Assembly (NCBI GenBank): GCA_910588795.1
Contig: CAJURI010000061.1
Location: forward strand, 1-13,845
Length of the DNA stretch: 13,845 nucleotides
From: an uncultured Duncaniella sp.
Lineage (GTDB): Bacteria > Bacteroidota > Bacteroidia > Bacteroidales > Muribaculaceae
Direction: 5' to 3'
A program made the position numbers and the translations under genes. Of the stretch, positions 1-6,744 are shown piece by piece (within the stretch, counting starts at the first letter, position 1; each line of letters begins with the position of its first letter). A model generated the notes under the pieces. That model did not search any database. It was not told the DNA's origin and saw only the letters and a list, made by a program, of their open reading frames with translations.

Positions 1-34
1 GGGCACGCCCCCGCCCTACGGCGTTGGTTTTTAA
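1..34 (+). terminator. GC-rich hairpin with T-run at the window edge, possible end of a rightward transcript
   Basis: ACGCC at 5-9 pairs with GGCGT at 20-24 around a 10-base loop; an alternative pairing is CGCC 12-15 with GGCG 20-23. It is followed by TTGG and five Ts. On the plus strand this looks like a weak intrinsic terminator for a gene lying left of the window and converging on the TlpA-like gene. It could equally be part of a GC-rich intergenic repeat cut by the window edge. Only one end is visible, so confidence is low. Confidence 0.22.
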
Positions 35-92
35 ATCGAGGCAGAGGGGGATTTTGATTTGACGCGCGAGGGGGACATCGCGGGAGGTGTTT

Positions 93-1445
93 TTAATTTT
101 CGGGGGGTGTGAGGGAGCGGAGGAGGGGGAGGATCTGGGATGAGGAGGGACGGGGGGCTTTGTAGGTGTGGAGGTTGCCCTGGGGGTCGTAGATGAGGAA
201 GTGTGGTATGCCACGTACGTTGAGCCGGCGGTTAAGCTCGCCGGTGGTGTCGATGAGCTGGTTGCCGTGCATGGATAGCTGCTCCATTTTTTTAAGCCAT
301 GGCTCGGTGGATGAGTCGCATGATATTGACACGAATTCTATGCCGGAGTCACGTAGCTCTTGCTCGAGTTTCTGGAGGTGTGGCACTTCCTTGCAGCATG
401 GTCCGCACCATGATGCCCAAAGGTCGACGTAGACGTATTTGCCCCGGAATGCGGAGAAGTCGACGATGTTGCCGTCACGGTCAAGGAGTGTTATTCCCGA
501 TGGGAATGGGAGTCCGGGGACGGTGGCGCGACGCGCACGGAAGCCGGCGAGATATTTGGCGGGGAGGGAGTATTTTTCGGTAAGGGCCTGCAGACGTGCC
601 TCGCCTGACTCGAAGTCGTTTTTATAGTCGAATTTGCTCAGGAATGATTCGATGAGCATTGGGGTGACGTTGTCCTTTATAGCCTGGGTGCGGTAGCCTG
701 AATGGAGTGCTTCGAGGCGTTCTTCGAGGGTTTTGCCAGGGAGTGTCGAGATGACGGCACTCATTGCTGAAGGGAATCCGGCTGCCATGGGTGAGTCAAG
801 TGTGCTTTCCGGAGAGGGAAGGATGTCGGATACAGAGAAGGTGACCTGCTTGTCGGCGCGTGAGCGCATGTAGAGAGCCATGCTATAGGAGTCGGATGCG
901 AGGGTGTAGGCCCACAGGCGTATGAATTCCTGAGCGGATGCAGGGAGGTTGGCTGCGGAAATGACGGCATCGGCATCGGTGGAGAAGCCCCGGAGATTGT
1001 CGCGGAGCTCGTCGTCGGTCATTTCGACGGATTTATTGCCCAGGAGGCGTGAACGTTTTGTGAAGCGGCTATTGGCGTCAACAAGTGCTGAGTTTACGGG
1101 TCCTGTCAGGGATGTGGAGACTATGTAGTCATTGACTGAGACTTTGACGGGTGTCTTGAAGCTTTCTGCATCAAGGCTGACGGGTATTGAGGTCTGGAAC
1201 TGGGGTGTGTAGCAGTAGAGGTAATACAGCCCTGACGGATATACCGGGATGTCGCCAGTGCGCAGCGTGCCGGAGGGGGTGAGGGTTACTGATGCGGCGG
1301 TGCTATAGTCCTCAGCCGGACGCAGGTTGATGTTCATTTCTTCATTTCCCGGATTGCCGGAAAGATCGAATGTCACTGACAGGTTGCCGGCTGTAGAGGA
1401 TATGCCTGACAAGAGGAGCAGAATAAGAGGGAGGATCGATTTCAT
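93..1445 (-). CDS. secreted TlpA-like thioredoxin-fold protein with large N-terminal region
   Basis: A 450-residue exported protein predicted to act in the periplasm as a thiol-disulfide reductase or related thioredoxin-fold protein. The N-terminus (MKS then a leucine-rich core to about residue 16) is a signal peptide ending near residue 20, with no lipobox cysteine. Residues about 21-110 look beta-rich and may resemble the DUF4369-like domain often fused to Bacteroidota TlpA proteins; I could not confirm this. Residues about 120-300 look mainly helical. The TlpA/AhpC-TSA domain spans about 308-448, with the redox motif WCGPC at 346-350 and a likely cis-proline at P414 in GIPHF. A third cysteine follows directly (C351, giving CGPCC), where an Arg or Lys is more usual. 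The gene is last in the SusC-SusD direction, 167 bases after SusD with a perfect inverted repeat between them, so its expression may be uncoupled from the pair. Such proteins recur beside SusCD genes in Bacteroidota. The substrate is unknown. Confidence 0.9.
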   Translation of the reverse strand: MKSILPLILLLLSGISSTAGNLSVTFDLSGNPGNEEMNINLRPAEDYSTAASVTLTPSGTLRTGDIPVYPSGLYYLYCYTPQFQTSIPVSLDAESFKTPVKVSVNDYIVSTSLTGPVNSALVDANSRFTKRSRLLGNKSVEMTDDELRDNLRGFSTDADAVISAANLPASAQEFIRLWAYTLASDSYSMALYMRSRADKQVTFSVSDILPSPESTLDSPMAAGFPSAMSAVISTLPGKTLEERLEALHSGYRTQAIKDNVTPMLIESFLSKFDYKNDFESGEARLQALTEKYSLPAKYLAGFRARRATVPGLPFPSGITLLDRDGNIVDFSAFRGKYVYVDLWASWCGPCCKEVPHLQKLEQELRDSGIEFVSISCDSSTEPWLKKMEQLSMHGNQLIDTTGELNRRLNVRGIPHFLIYDPQGNLHTYKAPRPSSSQILPLLRSLTPPEN

Positions 1446-1612
1446 ATTACTTGAATTATGTGAAAAATGGATTTGAATAACAGGTCATTGCCGGAAAAGA
1501 GAAGGGAAAATGCAGAGATGAGGATGCACAACATATCTTGACACATCCTCATCTCCTGTTCATCAATAAAGCAACATCAAATATTGCTATACGGTGGCCA
1601 TCTCCTCCCGAA
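1446..1612. other. intergenic region between SusD and the TlpA-like gene
   Basis: A 167-base gap, much longer than the other intra-cassette gaps. It carries the 1515-1555 inverted repeat. Reading the minus strand, I found no good match to a TTTG / TAnnTTTG promoter in the 70 bases before the TlpA-like start, so that gene is probably reached by read-through or from a promoter I cannot recognise. Confidence 0.6.
1515..1555 (-). terminator. perfect 12-bp hairpin downstream of SusD, terminator or attenuator
   Basis: GAGATGAGGATG at 1515-1526 is exactly complementary to CATCCTCATCTC at 1544-1555, with a 17-base loop. In the minus direction it starts 57 bases after the SusD stop codon and is followed by TGCATTTTCCC, a weak four-T tract. 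It could partly terminate the SusC-SusD transcript, or act as a stabilising 3' stem that keeps SusCD mRNA levels above those of the TlpA-like gene. The long loop and short T-run argue against a strong intrinsic terminator. Confidence 0.45.
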
Positions 1613-3037
1613 TTACTTGTTCACGGTCTGAACAATGGGATTATTGCCCGGATTCTGCAGAACTTTTACAGGATACGGGAAGATCCACATGTGCGAGTCG
1701 GGACGGAGGGTATAAGTCACCCCATCGATAGTCTTGGTGAGGGTGCGGGTGTAGATGCCCTCCTTGTTGAGACGGCGATAGTCGCAGAAGGGGATCTGGG
1801 TCTGTATAAACTCGTTAGCCTTGTCGTCGATGATCTTGTTGATCGCCTCAGCCTTGTCGGCTGCCTTGAGAGGGGTGTAGTATTCGGGGAGGAAACGCGT
1901 ACGGCGTACCTTGTTGACGGACTCCATAGCCTCGTCGATCTTACCGTCGCGAGCCTGGCATTCGGCAAGGATGTAGTACATCTCGGCAGCACGTATGCCG
2001 CCGTAGTTTGGCTCGTTGGCATAAAGACCGCGGTAGTATTCTATGCCTGCTGCAGTCTTGTAATAACGCCACTTTCCGATGAGACGAATGTCGCCCGGCT
2101 CAAAGCGTGCGGCACGTTCGATGGGGATGGAGAGCGAACCGCCGCTTATGCCTGCCCAATATCCGGAGCTTGAAGCATGGTACACATAGTTCTCAGGGTT
2201 GTCGATCTCAGGATTGACAGATGTAGAGGCATTGAATGTCGAGGTGTCCTCGATGCGTGCCTTATTATCATTGTAGAACTTCACCCAGTCATAGAGATTG
2301 CCGTTCTCCTTGATAGCGTCGGAAGCAGCCTTGCCGGCATCGGCATATCTGCCCATCGACAGATAGACGCGTGCGAGCATTCCGTAGCCAGCCGCCTTGG
2401 TGGGGTGCACGATGGTCTCGCCACGGTCGGGAAGATCGGGAATGGCAGCGAGAAGGTCGGAGACCATGAAGTCGTAGAGCTGCTGTAGGGTCGCCTGGGG
2501 GGAAGGAGCCTCGACGGAAGCGGATGTAACGAGGGGGACTGAGAGGGTATTGAGGGTCGCCTCGCAATACTGGTCGGCATGATAGTTGGCGATATAATGG
2601 TAGGTCATGGCACGGAGCACACGAGCCTGAGCCACGAGCATGCGGCGTTGCTGGTCGGTGGCCTGGGTGGCGTTCATGCCCTCCTCGATGATAAGATTCC
2701 AATAGAACATCATCTCGTAGGCACTGTAGAAAGCCATATAGTCGCCGGTATTGATGGCTGTGCGGTCCACATCTTCGAGGAAGAGATAGTTAGCTCTTGT
2801 GAGCTCGCTGCTGTTGAGCGCGCTGGGGGAGCGGAAATAATCGCCCATAAGGAAGAGTATCTGCTGGTTCTCGAAATAGGAGAGGTTCTTATTGCGCATA
2901 AAGGCGTTGTAATCCTCCCATGTCTGAGGGATCTTCTCCCCTTTAGGTATCTCGTTAAGGAAGTCGTTACATGATGTAGCGAAGAGTCCTGACACCACCA
3001 GGGCGGCATTTATGAATTTCTTATATATATGTTTCAT
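1613..3037 (-). CDS. SusD/RagB-family surface lipoprotein (second cassette)
   Basis: The substrate-capturing lid of a SusCD outer-membrane transporter. The N-terminus is a lipoprotein signal ending in the lipobox LFATSC, with the lipidated cysteine at residue 23, followed by NDFLNEIPKGEK as in many SusD proteins. A SusD-like N-terminal half follows, with the conserved helix ARVLRAMTYHY near 138-148 and a TPR-like helix pair near 214-243 (AGYGMLARVYLSMGRYADA). The C-terminal RagB/SusD part includes AAEMYYILAECQ, CDYRRLNKEG and the family-typical ending with WIFPYP and QNPG. Its 474 residues are at the short end of the normal range. I chose the ATG at 3037; an in-frame TTG two codons upstream (3043) would add only Met-Thr. 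The SusC stop lies 26 bases upstream, so the pair is almost certainly co-transcribed. The ligand is unknown. Confidence 0.96.
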   Translation of the reverse strand: MKHIYKKFINAALVVSGLFATSCNDFLNEIPKGEKIPQTWEDYNAFMRNKNLSYFENQQILFLMGDYFRSPSALNSSELTRANYLFLEDVDRTAINTGDYMAFYSAYEMMFYWNLIIEEGMNATQATDQQRRMLVAQARVLRAMTYHYIANYHADQYCEATLNTLSVPLVTSASVEAPSPQATLQQLYDFMVSDLLAAIPDLPDRGETIVHPTKAAGYGMLARVYLSMGRYADAGKAASDAIKENGNLYDWVKFYNDNKARIEDTSTFNASTSVNPEIDNPENYVYHASSSGYWAGISGGSLSIPIERAARFEPGDIRLIGKWRYYKTAAGIEYYRGLYANEPNYGGIRAAEMYYILAECQARDGKIDEAMESVNKVRRTRFLPEYYTPLKAADKAEAINKIIDDKANEFIQTQIPFCDYRRLNKEGIYTRTLTKTIDGVTYTLRPDSHMWIFPYPVKVLQNPGNNPIVQTVNK

Positions 3038-3063
3038 TGTCAAAGTCGATTGGATATATCAGA

Positions 3064-6000
3064 TTAGAAACCGAGATTGAGACCCCACACGAAGTTGGGG
3101 TTCTGCTTACCGTCAAGCAGATAGTGGGCTTTGCTGTCCATGGCTATGGTGGCAAGGTTCTCGACGGCGAAGCGGAATTTCACCTGCTTGAGCTGAGCCT
3201 TGCGGCATATTGCCGAGGGGAGCATGTAGGAGGCTCCGATGTTGCGGATGCGGATGTTGGAGGCATCGTATATGAAGAGGTCGGAGTTACGGTAGTTGAA
3301 GGCACGGTAGGTGTTGTAACTGTCGGTGTCGTTGGAGAATAGCAGGCGCGGCACATCGGTGTAAGCCTCGTCGCCGGGCTGCTTCCAGGCGTTCATGATG
3401 TCCTTGTGGGTGGATGTGATGCGCCCTGAGGTCATGGATATCTCCGGAATGATATTGTCGCGAACCTTGTGTCCGAAATCGAAAGTGATGAGCGCGGAGA
3501 ACTCAAAATCCTTCCACCGCACCACATTGTTGAACGATCCGCTGTGGACCGGCACTGTGGTGCCTGCGTACACGATTGCATCGGCGTCCTGTACCTGACC
3601 GGTGGTGATATTGCCGTCGGCATCGTAGATCTGCGGCTCTCCTTCGGGGCTAAGCCCTGCGTAGCGGTAAGCGTAGAGAGCGTTGTAGGGGTTGCCTACA
3701 GTTGGATACGAGAGGGGGAGAGTGAGACGGGAATCGTAGGCTGACGGCTCAAGATTGATATGCTTCACGCGGTTGCGGTTGTAGGCGAAGAGGAGGGTTG
3801 ATGTCCACACGAGATCAGCCTTGCGGATGATCTGTCCGGAGATGTTGAGCTCCAGACCGCTGTTGTTGATGGCACCGTTGTTGGTGGTGAGTGTGGAATA
3901 GCCGAATCCCTGGGTGGGGGAGCCGTTGATAATCGCGAGAAGGTCGGTACTCTTCTTGTGGTAGTACTCAAGAGATCCCCACAGGCGGTTGCGCAGCAGG
4001 TCGAAGTCGATACCGACATTTATGGTGCGAGTCTTTTCCCATCGTATATCCTTGTTTGGCGGAGCGAGGACGGCACCGGTGTTTCCGAGGTTGCCAGGAT
4101 AGTATTGCGCGGTCATGTAGGGAGCAGTGTTGCGCCCGATGTTACCGCCGATACCGTAGGAAGCACGAAGCTGGAGGTTGTTGATCCAGTTGACTTCACG
4201 GAGGAAGTTCTCGCGGTTCATGTTCCAGCTCGCACCTACCGACCAGATGGGCTTGTTCTGGAATTTGGAGCTTGTGCCCCAAAGGTTGGAGCGGTCCCAA
4301 CGGAGGCTTCCGGTGATGTTGTACTTGTCGTCAAGCGAATAGGAGGCGTTACCGTAGAAGGATACGAAACGGTTGGATATCTCGCGCAAGGACTCGTAAT
4401 TCTTAAGCGAGAAGTTCTGCATGCCGAGCAGAGAGGAGAAGTAGTAGCCGAGTGTCTGCTGGTCGTAGGGCTGCCAGGAGAGCAGTTCGGGGTCGTATCC
4501 GAAGTAGGTGTTGTCGGAATATGTGATACGGCTGTCACGGAGCTCCTGGCCTACGAAGACGAGGAGGTTGTGACGGTCGGCGAAACGGCGATTGAAGTTG
4601 AGCTGCTGACGGAAGTTGTAGCCACGCTTCTTCATGGATGTCTTGTACATTATGTCGCCTTCGGGAAGGTTGTACTTCAAGTTGCCGTAGGGGTCCTTGG
4701 TCACGAAATTGTTGAGGAGTGAAACGACATTGTAGCTGTTTCGGTCCTGGAGGTATTCGGTGTCGTTGCTGGAGGTCTCGTACTGGAACTGGACAGAGTA
4801 GTTGAGCCAGGAGGTGAAATCGATGCGGAGCTTGGCAAAAGCGCGGGTGTCGAGGGTCTTGCCCTTGGAACGTCCGTAGGCAAGCTCGCTCATGGGCACG
4901 AGGTCCTCACGGACCATGCCGTTCTGCTCGATGACCTCGCGTCTGGCCTGATCTTTCTGGAGGGGTGCGCTGATGTATGATCCGTCGGCAGCCACAAGTC
5001 CGTCGTAAGGGAGGAACGAGTAGCCGGGGTTAAAGAGGTCATAGTTCTGAAAGTCCTGACGGCCGTAATTGATGTAGGCACCGACATCGGCTGTGAGCCA
5101 TTTGGTGACCTTCATCTGGTCGGTGATGTTTATGCCGAGGGAGTGGTCGCCGTCGTTGATGTCCTCATTATTGTGTTTCCAGAATGTCGCTGACGCGCTG
5201 AAACTGTTGCGCTCCGACGACTGTGCGACACGGAGGTTGTACTGCTGATGGAAGGGGTTGCGCTTGCCGTACTCCTTCGCCTGGTCGTAGTAGCGGTATC
5301 CGAGAGCCGAGAGAGCGTCAAGGCGCGCATTGCCCTCGCTCATGGATATAGCTCCGGAGTACATGTCGATCAGCGTGCTCACACCGAGGCTTGGATGGCT
5401 GTTGAGACGGAGGTCGTCGCCGACCTTAGCCGCACTCTCGCCTCCGGCAAGAAGCTCGGGGTACTGCGCCGCCCATGCGCGCTCAATGGCTATGACATCG
5501 GCAGAGTTGGTGAGATTGTCGTTGTAGCGGGAATACTTCCGGGCGGTGAATGTGGATGAGAAGCTTACCTCGGGCTTGCCCTCGGCGGCTTTCTTGGTGG
5601 TGATCACGATCACGCCATTGGCTGCACGCGCACCATAGATTGAGGCTGCGGCGGCATCCTTAAGGACGGTCACCGACTCGATGTCCTCGGGGTTGAGGTC
5701 GGGCATGGCTTCGGTGGTGCGCCCTATGCGGTCGATGGATGTGTTCTCCACAGGGAATCCGTCAATCACAACGAGGGGATTGGAGATTGCGTTCATGGTG
5801 GTGACACCACGTATCTTTCCGTCAACGAAACCCACGATGCTGCCTTCGAGCATGGACTCAAGATTGTCCATGCGGCGCAGCTCAAGGGCGTCAGCGGAGA
5901 TCTTCTGGAACGCTCCTGTGGACTGAGCCTTGGATATGGTGGCGTAGCCTGTGACCATCACCTCATCGAGCATGTTGTTATCGTTGTCGAGCACGACATT

Positions 6001-6327
6001 ATAACCAGCTGCCCCCCAGTTCTTTACCGTAACTTTATGAGGTTTCTTGCCGATGTAGGAGAATTGCAGGACACACCCCACCGGGACGGTGATGGAGTAT
6101 TCGCCATCGATATTAGTGGCGACACCGTTCTTGGTGCCTTCCTGAAGGACGCTTACGCCGATGAGCGGCTCTTCGTCAGCGTCGGTAACGATTCCGTGAA
6201 CAGTCACGCCATCAACAGCCAAAGCAGTCTGCGGCATGAAGGCAAAGGAGAAAAGCAAAAATGCGAGGCATAGCAAACGGCTGACATTATGAGCCTGAAT
6301 GCCATTGAATTGTCTGGAATTTTGCAT
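3064..6327 (-). CDS. SusC/RagA-family TonB-linked outer-membrane transporter (second cassette)
   Basis: A 1087-residue TonB-dependent transporter that imports a SusD-bound ligand across the outer membrane using energy from TonB-ExbBD. A signal peptide ends near residues 35-38 (TALA). A carboxypeptidase-regulatory-like (CNA-B-type) domain occupies about 42-115 (VTVHGIVTDADEEPLIGVSV). A DEVMVTGYA segment at 121-129 precedes the plug domain at about 130-247, which contains NPLVVIDGFPVE and LKDAAAASIYGARAANGVI. The rest is the 22-strand barrel, ending in an aromatic residue (GLNLGF) as expected for BAM assembly. No STN domain is present, so classical FecI/FecR-type signalling through this protein is unlikely. 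The plug appears short: the usual Gly-rich SGAPG-type segment before the IRG motif is missing between LEGSIVGF and GKIRG. A strong promoter lies just upstream at 6431-6461. SusD follows within 26 bases. Function is confident at family level; the substrate is unknown. Confidence 0.97.
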   Translation of the reverse strand: MQNSRQFNGIQAHNVSRLLCLAFLLFSFAFMPQTALAVDGVTVHGIVTDADEEPLIGVSVLQEGTKNGVATNIDGEYSITVPVGCVLQFSYIGKKPHKVTVKNWGAAGYNVVLDNDNNMLDEVMVTGYATISKAQSTGAFQKISADALELRRMDNLESMLEGSIVGFVDGKIRGVTTMNAISNPLVVIDGFPVENTSIDRIGRTTEAMPDLNPEDIESVTVLKDAAAASIYGARAANGVIVITTKKAAEGKPEVSFSSTFTARKYSRYNDNLTNSADVIAIERAWAAQYPELLAGGESAAKVGDDLRLNSHPSLGVSTLIDMYSGAISMSEGNARLDALSALGYRYYDQAKEYGKRNPFHQQYNLRVAQSSERNSFSASATFWKHNNEDINDGDHSLGINITDQMKVTKWLTADVGAYINYGRQDFQNYDLFNPGYSFLPYDGLVAADGSYISAPLQKDQARREVIEQNGMVREDLVPMSELAYGRSKGKTLDTRAFAKLRIDFTSWLNYSVQFQYETSSNDTEYLQDRNSYNVVSLLNNFVTKDPYGNLKYNLPEGDIMYKTSMKKRGYNFRQQLNFNRRFADRHNLLVFVGQELRDSRITYSDNTYFGYDPELLSWQPYDQQTLGYYFSSLLGMQNFSLKNYESLREISNRFVSFYGNASYSLDDKYNITGSLRWDRSNLWGTSSKFQNKPIWSVGASWNMNRENFLREVNWINNLQLRASYGIGGNIGRNTAPYMTAQYYPGNLGNTGAVLAPPNKDIRWEKTRTINVGIDFDLLRNRLWGSLEYYHKKSTDLLAIINGSPTQGFGYSTLTTNNGAINNSGLELNISGQIIRKADLVWTSTLLFAYNRNRVKHINLEPSAYDSRLTLPLSYPTVGNPYNALYAYRYAGLSPEGEPQIYDADGNITTGQVQDADAIVYAGTTVPVHSGSFNNVVRWKDFEFSALITFDFGHKVRDNIIPEISMTSGRITSTHKDIMNAWKQPGDEAYTDVPRLLFSNDTDSYNTYRAFNYRNSDLFIYDASNIRIRNIGASYMLPSAICRKAQLKQVKFRFAVENLATIAMDSKAHYLLDGKQNPNFVWGLNLGF

Positions 6328-6372
6328 ACTTAAAATGTAGGTTACTATTGTGGATGGATACTATAATCAGCC

Positions 6373-6389
6373 TCCGGAAAATCGCCGGA
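6373..6389 (-). promoter_or_regulatory. small GC hairpin in the SusC leader
   Basis: TCCGG at 6373-6377 pairs with CCGGA at 6385-6389 around a 7-base loop, inside the predicted untranslated leader of the second SusC gene and about 45 bases before its start codon. It is the only GC-rich stem in an otherwise AT-rich leader. It might affect translation or mRNA stability, but five base pairs could be chance. Confidence 0.25.
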
Positions 6390-6430
6390 TGACAGATCAC
6401 ACTCTTTATTGTATACTTTTTTGCACTATA

Positions 6431-6461
6431 CAAAGGTACAATTTTTTTGGTTACCCACAAT
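6431..6461 (-). promoter_or_regulatory. Bacteroidota-type promoter for the second SusC-SusD cassette
   Basis: Read on the minus strand, TACCTTTG (6438-6431) is an exact match to the -7 consensus TAnnTTTG of the Bacteroidota primary sigma factor. A TTG -33 core (6460-6458, within ATTG) sits exactly 19 bases upstream, the preferred spacing. Transcription should start about 6424, giving a leader of about 97 nt before the SusC start at 6327. The spacer carries an A-run. This is the only clear promoter I could find in the window. Confidence 0.75.
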
Positions 6462-6618
6462 ATCGGGGACCGGCATAATTCACTTTATTGACACCTATTT
6501 AATTATATTTAAGATGTGGAGTGGTTGCGGATGCCCTAAATTATCAACAGGTCACAGGCGGGACAGAAGGAGGCTAAAAAGATGTGTGGCAATCTGCGTC
6601 GCGGGAATTAAAACGACC

Positions 6619-6684
6619 GGAGAGCCGCCTCGCTCAGCCCTGACAACGCCAAACGGCAGTCAGGACCGAGAGAGACGGCTCTCC
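6619..6684 (-). terminator. 66-nt near-continuous hairpin after the first cassette
   Basis: The outer stem is GGAGAGCCG (6619-6627) with CGGCTCTCC (6676-6684). Inside it, pairing continues almost without break through CCTGAC (6639-6644) with GTCAGG (6659-6664) to a GUUU loop at 6651-6654. On the minus-strand RNA I count 29 pairs, one mismatch (6671/6632) and a two-base bulge (6645-6646). Four pairs (6675/6628, 6667/6636, 6665/6638, 6658/6647) are G.U on the minus strand but A.C mismatches on the plus strand, which argues that the minus RNA is the folded molecule. In that direction it is followed by GGTCGTTTTAATT, and it starts 60 bases past the PKD-like stop codon. Best reading: a rho-independent terminator separating the two operons. 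The T-run is short and set back by five bases, so a processed 3' stem or small RNA is an alternative. Confidence 0.55.
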
Positions 6685-6744
6685 AATAGAGTATTTTTTT
6701 CAGATGCCTCTGCGACGCGGTGCCGCAGGGGATAGAGAGGGGGA

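Larger units (their letters stand above)
6328..6744. other. intergenic regulatory region between the two cassettes
   Basis: A 417-base gap between the PKD-like gene and the second SusC gene. In the minus direction it contains a small imperfect stem just after the PKD-like stop (6707-6731), the 66-nt hairpin at 6619-6684, an AT-rich stretch near 6491-6513, the promoter at 6431-6461 and a leader of about 97 nt with a small hairpin at 6373-6389. I found no credible small ORF on the minus strand between the large hairpin and the promoter. A plus-strand open frame spanning much of the region has no protein-like composition and overlaps both structures. Confidence 0.7.

Noticed and set aside
65..82. 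CGCGA / TCGCG hairpin after the TlpA-like stop as its terminator
   Set aside because: Only five pairs and no T-run follows in the minus direction.
1538..2173. Plus-strand 211-codon open frame
   Set aside because: It lies almost wholly antisense to the well-supported SusD gene, has no signal, domain or start context, and reads as a compositional shadow.
3038..3043. TTG start two codons upstream of the SusD ATG
   Set aside because: The ATG gives a standard lipoprotein signal and TTG is a less likely initiator; the choice changes only two residues.
3958..4722. Plus-strand 254-codon open frame
   Set aside because: Entirely antisense to the SusC barrel; Val/Glu/Gly-rich composition arises from reading common minus-strand codons backwards. 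No recognisable motif.
6619..6700. Plus-strand terminator reading of the large hairpin, using the seven Ts at 6694-6700
   Set aside because: The Ts begin nine bases after the stem, no plus-strand gene leads into it, and the wobble pattern favours folding of the minus-strand RNA.
6707..6731. Imperfect stem CCTCTGCG / CGCAGGGG just after the PKD-like stop as a terminator
   Set aside because: On the transcribed minus strand it contains a mismatch and is followed by an A-run, not a T-run.
6409..6735. Plus-strand 108-codon open frame in the intergenic region
   Set aside because: It runs across the minus-strand promoter and both arms of the large hairpin; its residues are low-complexity and Arg-rich at the end, with no plausible promoter.
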